Shown here one piece after another: positions 1-7,548 of a stretch of 15,610 nucleotides of DNA. This stretch comes from Gemmatimonadota bacterium (GTDB lineage: Bacteria; Gemmatimonadota; Gemmatimonadetes; Longimicrobiales; Gaopeijiaceae). The first letter of the stretch is position 1. Each line of letters opens with the position of its first letter. The notes beneath the pieces were generated by a model that had not been told where the DNA came from, did no database searches, and saw only the letters and a program-made list of their open reading frames with translations. The stretch is from NCBI GenBank assembly GCA_007129525.1, contig SKVI01000364.1, positions 1 to 15,610 on the forward strand, read 5' to 3'. A program made the translations under genes and the position numbers.

Positions 1-545
1 CCGAACCCGTAGAAACCCAGTCGGTCCGCCTCCCCGGCCATCCGGTACGACCGGTACCCGATGAGCCCGGCGCAGAGAAGGGGAGCGGCCTCCACGTCGT
101 CGTAGTGGTCCGGGAGGGGAAAGGCGTAACGGGCGTCGGCCACGGCGTACTCTGCGTATCCCCCGTCGCGGGTGTAGCCGGTGAAGGCGGCCCGGGGACA
201 CAGGTTCTCCCGGTCCCGGCGGCACATGGCGCACTCACCGCAGCTCCATCCCAGCCAGGGGATCCCCACCCGCCGGCCCACCTCAAGCCGTGCCTCGGGG
301 CCATCCGCCGCCTCGGGGCCGTCCACCATCACGGGGCCCCGGGCCTCCACCACCCCCACGATCTCGTGTCCGGGAATGAGGGGGAGGCGCGGCTCGGGCA
401 GCTCGCCGTCCACCACGTGCAGGTCGGTTCGGCAGATGGCACACGCCCTCACCTTGACCCGGACCTCGCCGGGGCCAGGCTCGGGAAGCGGGAGCTCCCG
501 GAGCTCCAGCGGACTCCCGGGCCGGGCCAGGACCATGGCCCTCAT
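1..545 (-). CDS. Zinc-dependent alcohol dehydrogenase (MDR family), C-terminus cut by window edge
   Basis: The visible part is the N-terminal GroES-like half of a medium-chain NAD(P)-dependent alcohol dehydrogenase, which oxidises alcohols or reduces aldehydes. Numbered from the ATG at 545, the catalytic zinc ligands are C38 (in CRTDLH), H60-E61 (PGHE) and C158. Four structural-zinc cysteines lie at C102, C105, C108 and C116. The Rossmann domain is outside the window. The ATG at 545 matches the usual family start (M-[KR]-A-M). A GTG six codons upstream, at 563, has a weak GGGGA site 6 nt ahead and is a real alternative. The gene starts 13-31 bp after the peptidase stop, so the two are probably cotranscribed. 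Residues 72-86 contain a small proline/acid-rich duplication (DGPEA twice) in a loop that is normally short. Family assignment is secure; the substrate cannot be told. Confidence 0.93.
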   Translation of the reverse strand, partial: MRAMVLARPGSPLELRELPLPEPGPGEVRVKVRACAICRTDLHVVDGELPEPRLPLIPGHEIVGVVEARGPVMVDGPEAADGPEARLEVGRRVGIPWLGWSCGECAMCRRDRENLCPRAAFTGYTRDGGYAEYAVADARYAFPLPDHYDDVEAAPLLCAGLIGYRSYRMAGEADRLGFYGF

Positions 546-576
546 GGTGTCCGGAGCGCTCACATCGGATCCCCGC

Positions 577-2343
577 CTAGCGGGAGGCCCCCTCCAGCAT
601 CGCCTCCCGTACCGCGCGGAACTCCGAGTCCTCGTACCACCGGGGCCACTCCTCGCCCCGGGCCACCCGGTACCCCACCCGGAATAGCAGCCGGGCGTCT
701 TCGGTCATGCCCGAAAGATCCCAGTCGTCGCCGATGGTGTCGGAGGGGGTGTGGTAGTCCTCAGCGGTCCACCGGGCCCAGCGCTCCTCACCCCAGCTCT
801 CCGGCTGTCCCAGGTAGTCCACGCCGCCCTTGGTGTAGAGGGCCGGCACGCCCACCCGGGCGAATTCGAAGTGGTCGGAGCGGTAGTAGTAGCCCAGTTC
901 GGGCGAGGCGTCGGGGCGTACCATCCGGCCCTGGGCGGCGGCCTCGGTCTCCACCAGTTCCTCCAGGGTGTTGCTCCCGTAGCCGATGACCTCGAGGTCG
1001 TTGGTGCGGCCCCATGGGTTCATGGTGTCCATGTTGATGACGGCCAGCGTCTGCTCCAGGGGATACAGGGGGTTCTCCACGTACCAGTGGGCGCCAAGGA
1101 GCCCGTTCTCCTCGGCGGTGACCGCCAGGAAAAGGACGCTCCGGGGCGGCGGCTCGCCCAACGTAGCGAAGGCCCGCCCCGCTTCCAGAAGGGCGCTGGT
1201 TCCGGTGGCGTTGTCCACTGCGCCATTGTAGACGTTGCCCTCGTCGTCCACGCCGAAGTGATCCCAGTGGGCGGTGTAGATCACGTGCTCGTCCCGGAGA
1301 TCGGGGTCGGAGCCCGGAAGGCGGGCCACCACGTTCCGCGACTCGATCTCCCGGAGATCCGTCGTGACCCGGAACTCGGCGGTGCCGTCCAGCACCACCG
1401 GCTCGAAGTCCCGACCGGCGGCCCGGGCCTTCAGCTCGTCGAAATCGTGGCCGGCGGCGTCGAAGATGCGCCGGGCGGTGCCCTCGTCGACCCAGGCCTC
1501 CGTGATCAGCCGGTCAGAGACGTCGGCGGCGGGCACGTCGAAGTTCTCTCCACCGAAGGCCCCGCTGATGACGTCGAAGGGGTATCCGGCCGGTCCGGTC
1601 TCATGGATCACGATGACGGCGTCGGCTCCCAGCTCGGCCCCGATCTCGTACTTGTAGGTCCACCGGCCGTAGTAGGTCATGGCCTCACCCCGGAACATGG
1701 CCGGGTCCAGGCGCTCCGGGTCGTCGGGGTCCGGGACCGGGGGGTCGTTCACCAGCACCAGCGCGGTGCGTCCCTCCAGCTCCAGGCCCTTGTAGTCGTC
1801 CCAGTCGTACTCCGGCGCCACCACCCCGTAGCCCACGAAGACCAACTCCGAGTCTTCCAGGACCGTTTCGGGCTCGAAGTGCCGGGAACGGGCCACGTAC
1901 TGATCTGGGAAGGAGGGTTCCAGTGTTTCGCCGGCCACCTGGAAGCGGGCCGACGGCCGGGGCGTGTAGCTGACGAGGGGAACCGTCTGAACGTAGCTGC
2001 CGTCCGGGTTGCCCGGCTCCAGCCCGATCTCCCGGAACTGCTCCTCCAGGTAGCCCACGGTGAGCTCCTCGCCCCGAGTCCCGGGCTGCCGGCCCTCGAA
2101 CTCGTGGGAGGCCAGCGTCTCCACGTGGGCCATGAGCCGTTCCGGAGTAATGGCCCGGGCGGCGGTGTCGGCTTCACCCCGCCACAGTTCCCCGTCGGGC
2201 CCGCACCCCCCAACCAGGAGGAAGAGCGGGGCCAGGAGCAACGGAAGGAGCGGGCGGAGCCCGAGGGAGCCGGGCGGCTGAGGGACAGGCCGGGTCGATA
2301 GCGAGGGGATCGATGGGCAGCGGGTCGGAGCAGCTTGATCCAC
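577..2343 (-). CDS. M28-family zinc aminopeptidase, PA domain, lipoprotein
   Basis: This is a predicted exported metallopeptidase of 588 residues that releases N-terminal amino acids from peptides. A hydrophobic signal (about 29-46) ends in the lipobox LVGGC with C47 as the lipidation site, so it should be membrane-anchored outside the cytoplasm. A PA (protease-associated) domain lies at about 150-300, followed by the M28 catalytic domain. Metal and catalytic residues are all present: H359-x-D361, D377 (AVDNATG), E411-E412, D439 (NMD) and H531 (YHTPSDT). The GTG at 2343 was chosen because GGAGG lies 5 nt before it and the signal peptide then falls near the N-terminus. The same frame stays open to an ATG at 2607, which would put the lipobox near residue 135 and is unlikely. 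It is divergent from the thiolase operon and is followed 31 bp later by the alcohol dehydrogenase. Confidence 0.93.
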   Translation of the reverse strand: MDQAAPTRCPSIPSLSTRPVPQPPGSLGLRPLLPLLLAPLFLLVGGCGPDGELWRGEADTAARAITPERLMAHVETLASHEFEGRQPGTRGEELTVGYLEEQFREIGLEPGNPDGSYVQTVPLVSYTPRPSARFQVAGETLEPSFPDQYVARSRHFEPETVLEDSELVFVGYGVVAPEYDWDDYKGLELEGRTALVLVNDPPVPDPDDPERLDPAMFRGEAMTYYGRWTYKYEIGAELGADAVIVIHETGPAGYPFDVISGAFGGENFDVPAADVSDRLITEAWVDEGTARRIFDAAGHDFDELKARAAGRDFEPVVLDGTAEFRVTTDLREIESRNVVARLPGSDPDLRDEHVIYTAHWDHFGVDDEGNVYNGAVDNATGTSALLEAGRAFATLGEPPPRSVLFLAVTAEENGLLGAHWYVENPLYPLEQTLAVINMDTMNPWGRTNDLEVIGYGSNTLEELVETEAAAQGRMVRPDASPELGYYYRSDHFEFARVGVPALYTKGGVDYLGQPESWGEERWARWTAEDYHTPSDTIGDDWDLSGMTEDARLLFRVGYRVARGEEWPRWYEDSEFRAVREAMLEGASR

Positions 2344-2633
2344 GGGAACCTCCACAGGCTCGATGAAGGGGAGCCGCCACCCTCGACGGACTCCGCATTC
2401 TTCCCAATCTGAGGTCCCTCCCGCCCGTTCGTCCATCCCCAGGGCTGAATCGGGGGCGCCCGCGGTGCCGTCGGGAAGGGCGTCGGCCGGGTCCGGGAGG
2501 GTGTCAGCCGGGTCCCAAACGGCATTGACTGGGCCCGGGCGGGCGTCACCCCGGAACATTCCCCGGAGCGCGGAGAATAGTTCGCACCCGCCCTCCACCC
2601 CCAACAAGACCCCACACCACGGAGCGCCCCCAC
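2344..2633. other. Divergent intergenic region between M28 peptidase and thiolase operon
   Basis: This 290-bp gap must hold the outward promoters of both flanking transcription units, but I cannot point to a convincing -35/-10 pair on either strand. The peptidase reading frame remains open across most of it on the minus strand (to 2607). It also holds an imperfect 21-bp tandem repeat at about 2473-2515. In the minus frame that repeat reads DPADTLP-DPADALP, and its differences fall mostly at third codon positions. The last 50 bases before the thiolase are very C-rich on the plus strand. No RNA gene is evident. Confidence 0.5.
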
Positions 2634-3827
2634 GTGAGCGAAGCCTGGATCGTCAGCGCCGTCCGCACCCCCATCGGCCGCCACGGCGGCGCCCTGGCTC
2701 CCGTGCGACCCGACGACCTGGCCGCCCACGTCATCGACCAGGCGCTGGAGCGGGCCGGCGTGGAGCCGGACGGCGTGGATGACGTGATCATGGGATGCAC
2801 CAACCAGGCCGGCGAGGACAACCGGAACGTGGCCCGCATGGCGCTCCTCCGGGCCGGTCTCCCGGTGACGGTTCCGGGCCAGACGGTGAACCGACTCTGC
2901 GGTTCGGGGCTCCAGGCCGTCCTCTCGGCGTACCACGCCATCCGGGCCGGCGAGGGCGAGGTCTTCGTGGCCGGCGGAGTGGAGAGCATGAGCCGGGCTC
3001 CGTGGGTTCTCCTGAAGCCCGCCTTCGCATATCCCCGGGGCACCCCCGAGATGGCCGACACCGTCCTGGGGTGGCGCTTCGCCAACCCGGCCCTCCCGGA
3101 CGAGTGGACCATGGGGCTGGGGGAGACCGCCGAGGTGGTGGCCGCCGAGTACGGGATCACCCGCCAGGAGCAGGACGCCTTCGCCCTGGAGAGCCAGCGT
3201 CGCGCCGGGCGGGCCCTGGAGGAGGGGCGCTTCGACGCCGAGATCGCACCGGTGGAGGTGCCGCAGCGCCGGGGCAACCCCGTCACGGTGAGCACCGACG
3301 AGCACCCGCGGCCGGACACCACCCTGGACAAGCTGTCACAGCTTCGACCCGTCTTCCGGGCCGACGGCACGGTGACCGCCGGAAACGCCTCCGGGATCAA
3401 CGACGGTGCCGCTGCCCTGGTGGTGGTGGAAGCCGACAGGGCTCGGGCGCTGGGCCTCGAGCCCATGGCCCGAATCCGGGGAGGCGCCGTGGCCGGCGTG
3501 GAGCCGCACCGGATGGGGGTTGGACCCATTCCCGCCACCCGCCGAGCACTGGAGCGGGTGGGGATGTCGGCCGCCGACCTGGAGCTGGTGGAGCTGAACG
3601 AGGCCTTCGCCGCCCAGGCCATCCCCTGCATGCGGGAGCTGGAGCTGGACCCGGAGCACACCAACGTGAGCGGCGGCGCCATCGCCCTGGGTCACCCGGT
3701 GGGGTGCTCGGGAGCCCGGATCCTCACCACCCTGGTCCACGAGATGGGCCGGCGAGGGTCCGCCACCGGGCTGGCCACCATGTGCATCGGGGTGGGTCAG
3801 GGGATCGCGCTGATCGTGGACCGCTGA
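2634..3827 (+). CDS. Thiolase (acetyl-CoA C-acyltransferase)
   Basis: This 397-residue thiolase cleaves 3-ketoacyl-CoA with CoA to give acetyl-CoA, or runs in reverse to make acetoacetyl-CoA. All active-site elements are visible: nucleophile C89 (NRLCGSG), N322-E323 (NEAF), H354 (GHPVGCSG) and base C384 (CIGVGQG). The length is normal for the family. The start is a GTG at 2634 with GGAG 9 nt upstream, giving the usual N-terminus (EAWIVSAVRTPIG). It is the first gene of a plus-strand operon with 3-hydroxyacyl-CoA dehydrogenase and enoyl-CoA hydratase, so three successive beta-oxidation steps are encoded together. From sequence alone I cannot separate a FadA-type degradative thiolase from an AtoB/PhaA biosynthetic or PaaJ/PcaF-type enzyme. 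Confidence 0.95.
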   Translation: MSEAWIVSAVRTPIGRHGGALAPVRPDDLAAHVIDQALERAGVEPDGVDDVIMGCTNQAGEDNRNVARMALLRAGLPVTVPGQTVNRLCGSGLQAVLSAYHAIRAGEGEVFVAGGVESMSRAPWVLLKPAFAYPRGTPEMADTVLGWRFANPALPDEWTMGLGETAEVVAAEYGITRQEQDAFALESQRRAGRALEEGRFDAEIAPVEVPQRRGNPVTVSTDEHPRPDTTLDKLSQLRPVFRADGTVTAGNASGINDGAAALVVVEADRARALGLEPMARIRGGAVAGVEPHRMGVGPIPATRRALERVGMSAADLELVELNEAFAAQAIPCMRELELDPEHTNVSGGAIALGHPVGCSGARILTTLVHEMGRRGSATGLATMCIGVGQGIALIVDR

Positions 3828-3859
3828 AAAACCCGAACCATGAGGGAGCTTTCCGCACC

Positions 3860-4753
3860 ATGAGCGATACATCGAGCCAGAATCGCAGCCAGCCGGCCCG
3901 TCGTGCCCCCGTGGCCGTCCTGGGCGCCGGCACCATGGGCCACGGGATCGCCCAGGTCTCGGCCCAGGCGGGCCGTCCGGTCATGCTCCACGATCCCTCC
4001 GCCGAGGCCCTGGAGAACGGCATACGGAGGATCCGGGCCAACCTGGAGAAGGGAGTGGCGCTGGGGAAGGTGGATCCGGACGAACGGGACGGAGCACTGG
4101 AGCGGATCCGGCCCGCCGACACCCTCCAGGAGGCGGTCGCCGGCGCCGGCGTGGTCATTGAGGCGGCGCCGGAGCGAATGGAGCTGAAGCGGACCCTCTT
4201 CCGGCAAGTGGAGGAGGCCGCCCCCGAAGACGCCCTCCTGGCCACCAACACCTCGTCCCTCTCCATCGGCGACATCGCCCAGGGTCTGGACCACCCGGAG
4301 CGGTTTCTGGGGCTCCACTTCTTCAACCCGGTACACATCATGGCGCTGGTGGAGGTGGTCCACGGCCCCCGAACCGGCGAGGAGGCCCGGGAACGCGGAG
4401 TGGCCTTCGCCCGGGAGCTGGGGAAGGAGCCCATCGTGGTGCGGGACTCCCCGGGCTTCGCTTCCTCCCGACTGGGGGTGGCGCTGGGGCTCGAGGCCAT
4501 CCGCATGGTGGAAGAGGACGTGGCCTCGCCCCGGGACATCGACCAGGCCATGGAGCTGGGCTATCGGCATCCCATGGGTCCCCTCCGGCTCACCGACCTC
4601 ATCGGACTGGACGTGCGCCTGGGGATCGCCGAGTATCTTCACGAGACCCTGGGAGACGGGCGCTTCCGGCCGCCGGAGCTCCTGAAAAAGATGGTGGCCG
4701 AGGGTAAGCTGGGCCGGAAGTCCGGCGAGGGCTTCTACCACTGGGATGACTGA
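3860..4753 (+). CDS. 3-hydroxyacyl-CoA dehydrogenase (3-hydroxybutyryl-CoA dehydrogenase type)
   Basis: This 297-residue stand-alone NAD-dependent dehydrogenase converts (S)-3-hydroxyacyl-CoA to 3-ketoacyl-CoA, the substrate of the thiolase just upstream. The Rossmann motif GAGTMG is at 22-27, NTSS at 130-133 and the catalytic histidine in HFFNPV is H153. The C-terminal helical domain ends in the typical GRKSGEGFY. The ATG at 3860 has GGGAG about 11 nt upstream and lies 32 bp after the thiolase stop. The same frame runs open far upstream, but that stretch is only a shadow of the thiolase. Residues 1-16 form a polar, probably disordered extension before the first beta-strand. It resembles Hbd/PaaH-type single-function enzymes rather than the fused FadB type. 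Confidence 0.95.
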   Translation: MSDTSSQNRSQPARRAPVAVLGAGTMGHGIAQVSAQAGRPVMLHDPSAEALENGIRRIRANLEKGVALGKVDPDERDGALERIRPADTLQEAVAGAGVVIEAAPERMELKRTLFRQVEEAAPEDALLATNTSSLSIGDIAQGLDHPERFLGLHFFNPVHIMALVEVVHGPRTGEEARERGVAFARELGKEPIVVRDSPGFASSRLGVALGLEAIRMVEEDVASPRDIDQAMELGYRHPMGPLRLTDLIGLDVRLGIAEYLHETLGDGRFRPPELLKKMVAEGKLGRKSGEGFYHWDD

Positions 4754-4831
4754 CCCGGCCGTCCGATCTCCGGAGCACGTTCTCCCACACCCCCTCGAAT
4801 CGACATCCCGAACCCCCGACCCCCGCACGCC

Positions 4832-5611
4832 ATGGACTACGAAACCATCCGAGTCGAGACCGACGGCCCCCTGGTCCTCCTGACCATCCACCGGCCCGAC
4901 AAGCTGAACGCCCTGAACTCCACCGTGCGTCGGGAGCTCATGGAGGCGGTGGACGCCCTGGCCCGTGACGACGGCGTGAAGGTGGCTATCTTGAGCGGGG
5001 CCGGCGAGAAGGCCTTCGTGGCCGGCGCCGACGTCTCGGAGTTTGCCGCCCGCACCCCGGCCGAGCAGCGGGCGCTGTACAACCACCGGCGGGTCTACGA
5101 CGCCATCGCCGACTTCCCCAAGCCCATCCTCTGCGCCGTGCACGGCTACTGCCTGGGAGGCGGCTCGGAGCTGGCGCTGGCCTGCGACCTGAGGGTGGCG
5201 GACCGAACGGCCCGCTTCAGCCAGGCCGAGATCCGGCTGGGGCTCATCCCCGGCGCCGGGGGCACCCAGCGGCTGGCCCGCCTGGTGGGACCGGGCCAGG
5301 CCATGCGCATGGCCCTCACCGGCGACATGGTAGACGCCGAGGAGGCCTACCGGATGGGGCTGGTGGAGGTGCTGGTGGACGAGGGTCGGCACCTGGAGAA
5401 GGCCCGGGAGATCGCCGGCCGGATGGCCCGCTGGAGCCCGGTGGCTCTCCGGCTGGCCAAGCGCTCCATCAAGGCCGCCATGGAGACGCCCCTCTCCGCC
5501 GGCCTGCAACTCGAAAAAGAACTCTTCCTGGCCGCCTTCGCCTCCGACGACGGCCAGGAGGGAGTCCAGGCCTTCGTCGAGAAGCGGGATCCGGAGTTCA
5601 AGGGACGGTGA
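4832..5611 (+). CDS. Enoyl-CoA hydratase (crotonase)
   Basis: This 259-residue crotonase-fold enzyme adds water across trans-2-enoyl-CoA to give 3-hydroxyacyl-CoA. Both catalytic glutamates are kept: E113 in GGGSEL (rat E144) and E133 in AEIRLG (rat E164). The oxyanion-hole segments AGADVSEF and GYCLGGG and the loop IPGAGGTQR are also present, so true hydratase activity is likely. It follows the dehydrogenase after 78 bp. The 30 bases before its ATG are C-rich and contain no Shine-Dalgarno sequence, so initiation may be SD-independent. Its TGA overlaps the GTG of the chorismate mutase by four bases (GTGA). Together with the two genes before it, this makes a hydratase-dehydrogenase-thiolase module. 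Confidence 0.95.
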   Translation: MDYETIRVETDGPLVLLTIHRPDKLNALNSTVRRELMEAVDALARDDGVKVAILSGAGEKAFVAGADVSEFAARTPAEQRALYNHRRVYDAIADFPKPILCAVHGYCLGGGSELALACDLRVADRTARFSQAEIRLGLIPGAGGTQRLARLVGPGQAMRMALTGDMVDAEEAYRMGLVEVLVDEGRHLEKAREIAGRMARWSPVALRLAKRSIKAAMETPLSAGLQLEKELFLAAFASDDGQEGVQAFVEKRDPEFKGR

Positions 5612-5967
5612 GCGAGGACGGCGGTGGGCCAGAGCGCCTGGGTGAGGAGCCGGACCGGGACAAACAGGAACGGCTCACGTCCCTGCGGGAGCGGATCTCG
5701 GAGGTGGACGACGAACTCATCCGCCTCATCGGAGAGCGCCGGGAGCTGGTCCTGGAGATCGGCCGCACCAAGGCGGAGCTGGGGCTCCCCGTCATGGATC
5801 CGGCCCGCGAGGCGCAGGTGGTGCGGAAGGCCGCCGAGCGGGCCCGGGGACTGGGCGTGGACGAAGAAATGACCCGGGACGTGATCTGGCGGATCATCGC
5901 CTCGGCCCGAGCCCAGCAGGAGGACCGGCCGCTGGGGTGGCCGGAGGAGGGTCCCCCGGAGGAGTGA
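5608..5967 (+). CDS. Chorismate mutase, AroQ type (single domain)
   Basis: This 119-residue all-helical protein should convert chorismate to prephenate for phenylalanine and tyrosine synthesis. Aligned by eye to the E. coli P-protein mutase domain, the active-site residues R11, R28, K39, D48, R51 and E52 correspond to R27, R44, K55, D64, R67 and E68. The equivalent of Q88 falls in the segment VIWRII around W94 and does not look conserved, though my alignment there is uncertain. The N-terminal 20 residues and the C-terminal 15 are acidic or proline-rich and lie outside the domain. The GTG start at 5608 overlaps the hydratase stop (GTGA), with AGGGA 3-4 nt upstream, so translation is probably coupled. 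No prephenate dehydratase or DAHP synthase is fused or adjacent, so its placement after beta-oxidation genes is odd. Confidence 0.88.
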   Translation: MSEDGGGPERLGEEPDRDKQERLTSLRERISEVDDELIRLIGERRELVLEIGRTKAELGLPVMDPAREAQVVRKAAERARGLGVDEEMTRDVIWRIIASARAQQEDRPLGWPEEGPPEE

Positions 5968-5987
5968 CGGGTTTCCGTCAGCTCCGG
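5956..5987. terminator. Bidirectional terminator-like hairpin between converging genes
   Basis: A perfect 6-bp stem with a 4-nt loop (TGACGGGTTTCCGTCA, 5965-5980) lies between the chorismate mutase and the lytic transglycosylase. An outer CCGGAG/CTCCGG stem (5956-5961 with 5982-5987) can extend it across a small internal loop. There is no T-run on either side, so it is not a classical intrinsic terminator. Its position at a head-on junction with only 10 bp between genes is why I call it one. The two ends of the inner palindrome are the two stop codons. Confidence 0.5.
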
Positions 5988-7033
5988 TCCGCCGACAGCG
6001 CCATCACCACCTTCTGGGACTCGCCCATGGGCACCCGAACCAGGTGGGACCGGTCCGGCGGCGTGGCCCCCCGGATGAGGTGGGGGTTCAACTCCCGCAT
6101 GAGGGAGGGCTCCATGTCCAGAATGGACGCCACCCGCGCCAACGACGTTCCCGCAGGCACCAGCACCTGGTCGAAGAGGTACGGTAGCGACCGTTCCACG
6201 TCGAACCCGAAGTGCTCCGCCTGCTCGGCCAGAAGGGCAGCCGCCAGGAGCTTCGGCACGTACTGGCGGGTCTCCCGGGGAAGGTGCTCGATGACCTCCC
6301 AGTAGAGGCGCTCGTCGCCCCCCTCCGACAGGCCCGACCGGCGCAGCGCCTGCTGCACCCGCCCCGGGCCGGCGTTGTACGCCGCGGCGGCCAGGTACCA
6401 GGAGTCGAACTTGGCGTACAGCTCCTCAAGGTAGTCCAGCGCCGCGTCGGTGGCCCGCACCGGGTCCCGTCGCTCATCCACCCAGCCGTCCACCGTGAGC
6501 CCGTACGCCCGAGCGGTGGGACCCATGAACTGCCAGACCCCCGAGGCCGCCATGGGCGAAGTGGCGGTGGGCGAGAAGCCCGATTCGATCATGGCCAGGT
6601 AGAGGAGTTCCTCGGGCATGCCCCGCTGCCGGAGCCGGTCGCGGATGAGCCCGCCGTAGAGCCCCTCCCGGACCAGGTACTCTTCGAAGCTCTCCCGGTG
6701 AGACCCCAGGAACCGACGGACCCACTGCTCCACCCGGTCGTTCACCTCCATGGGGAGGCGGGTGTCCATGAGGGCCTCGGTGGCGTCGGCCACCGGGAAG
6801 GGGGACTCGGGATCCTCGGGGCCCCTGTCGCTGCCGTGCCAGGCCAGGAGGACCAGGGTGGCGCCCAGGGCCAGAACCCCCAGGAGTCCCAGACGGATGG
6901 GGGTGGGGATGGGGCCTGAAGAGGTATATCCATCCACCTCGCTTCCCTTCCCCTGGCCCTTCCCTGCGTTGAAGGGGGCCGGGGAGGGGTGAGTACTTCG
7001 GGGTCGCTCGGTCTTCGACGAATCAGTATTCAT
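5978..7033 (-). CDS. Membrane-anchored lytic transglycosylase (MltD-like, SLT domain)
   Basis: This 351-residue protein should cut peptidoglycan glycan strands non-hydrolytically, forming 1,6-anhydro ends. A polar cytoplasmic stretch (1-46) is followed by one transmembrane helix (47-66), which places the rest outside the membrane. The Slt/goose-lysozyme-like domain covers about 120-250. Its catalytic E150 is in MIESGFSP, followed by SGVWQFM and by AAYNAG (219-222). The C-terminal segment, about 290-345 (PAGTSLARVASIL ... LNPHLIRGATPPD ... VRVP), resembles the MltD region before the LysM repeats. No full LysM is seen. The ATG at 7033 has a modest AGG upstream. It lies downstream of the rpmA terminator, so it probably has its own promoter in 7034-7187, which I could not locate. 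Confidence 0.92.
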   Translation of the reverse strand: MNTDSSKTERPRSTHPSPAPFNAGKGQGKGSEVDGYTSSGPIPTPIRLGLLGVLALGATLVLLAWHGSDRGPEDPESPFPVADATEALMDTRLPMEVNDRVEQWVRRFLGSHRESFEEYLVREGLYGGLIRDRLRQRGMPEELLYLAMIESGFSPTATSPMAASGVWQFMGPTARAYGLTVDGWVDERRDPVRATDAALDYLEELYAKFDSWYLAAAAYNAGPGRVQQALRRSGLSEGGDERLYWEVIEHLPRETRQYVPKLLAAALLAEQAEHFGFDVERSLPYLFDQVLVPAGTSLARVASILDMEPSLMRELNPHLIRGATPPDRSHLVRVPMGESQKVVMALSADRS

Positions 7034-7183
7034 CTATGGCCTGCTTCCGGGGATGGGGATCCAGCGTTCGTCCGGGGTCCGCCGCCTGTTGGGCTGCGGG
7101 CCGAGAAGATGCACGAATCCCGCCGGACCCGATGGAGATCCAGGTCCGGGGCAACATCCGGGGTTGTACAGTGGGAAACATGG

Positions 7184-7219
7184 AAAAGGTCCCCGGCGCC
7201 GACTGCGACGCCCGGGACC
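7184..7219 (-). terminator. Intrinsic terminator after rpmA
   Basis: Reading the minus strand, an 11-position stem with one G-G mismatch (GGTCCC then GGCG on the left arm) closes a 10-nt loop at 7199-7208. It is followed directly by TTTT (complement of 7184-7187). It starts 22 nt after the rpmA stop. Stem plus T-run on the coding strand is the classical rho-independent arrangement, which ends the rplU-rpmA unit before the transglycosylase gene. Confidence 0.72.
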
Positions 7220-7241
7220 CTGTGGTGGTTGTCCCTGGAGC

Positions 7242-7496
7242 TCAGTCCAGCGGGTAGACGGAAACGGAGCGCTTCCGACGAATCCGCTCGAACTTGACCA
7301 CCCCGTCCGTGGTGGCGAAGAGCGTGTCGTCGCCTCCCCGCCGGACGTTGTGGCCCGGGTGGAACTTGGTTCCGCGCTGGCGCACCACGATTCCTCCCGC
7401 GCGCACCTCTTCGCCACCGAAGCGCTTCACACCCAGGCGCTTCGCGTTGCTGTCGCGTCCGTTTCGGCTTGAGCCGACACCCTTCTTATGTGCCAT
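7242..7496 (-). CDS. rpmA: 50S ribosomal protein L27
   Basis: This 84-residue protein matches bacterial L27 across its whole length (MAHKKGVGSSRNGRDS, AKRLGVKRFGGE, VRQRGTKFHPG). L27 sits near the peptidyl-transferase centre, and its flexible N-terminus contacts the tRNA CCA ends. The N-terminus here starts directly with MAHKK, so there is no cleavable N-terminal extension of the Firmicutes kind. The ATG at 7496 has a strong GGGGAGG site 5 nt upstream. It follows rplU after 52 bp, in the conserved rplU-rpmA order, and is followed by an intrinsic terminator. Confidence 0.98.
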   Translation of the reverse strand: MAHKKGVGSSRNGRDSNAKRLGVKRFGGEEVRAGGIVVRQRGTKFHPGHNVRRGGDDTLFATTDGVVKFERIRRKRSVSVYPLD

Positions 7497-7548
7497 GGGA
7501 TCCTCCCCTTGCAGCCTGTGCTTCGTGAATCGGACCGAGAGCGTCGCC

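Noticed and set aside
751..2301. Long plus-strand open frame opposite the M28 peptidase
   Set aside because: It is an antisense shadow produced by high-GC codon bias; the minus frame has every M28 metal ligand and a lipobox, and the plus translation has no recognisable domain.
2525..2553. TTGACT as a -35 element for the thiolase operon
   Set aside because: No acceptable -10 lies 15-19 bp downstream; the expected position is ACCCCG.
2795..3859. Upstream 355-codon extension of the 3-hydroxyacyl-CoA dehydrogenase frame
   Set aside because: It overlaps the thiolase in another frame and has shadow composition; the dehydrogenase fold starts just after the ATG at 3860.
7034..7183. Small plus-strand frames and possible RNA gene between the transglycosylase and the rpmA terminator
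   Set aside because: No tRNA cloverleaf, no ribosome binding site and no recognisable protein; probably just the leader or promoter region of the transglycosylase.
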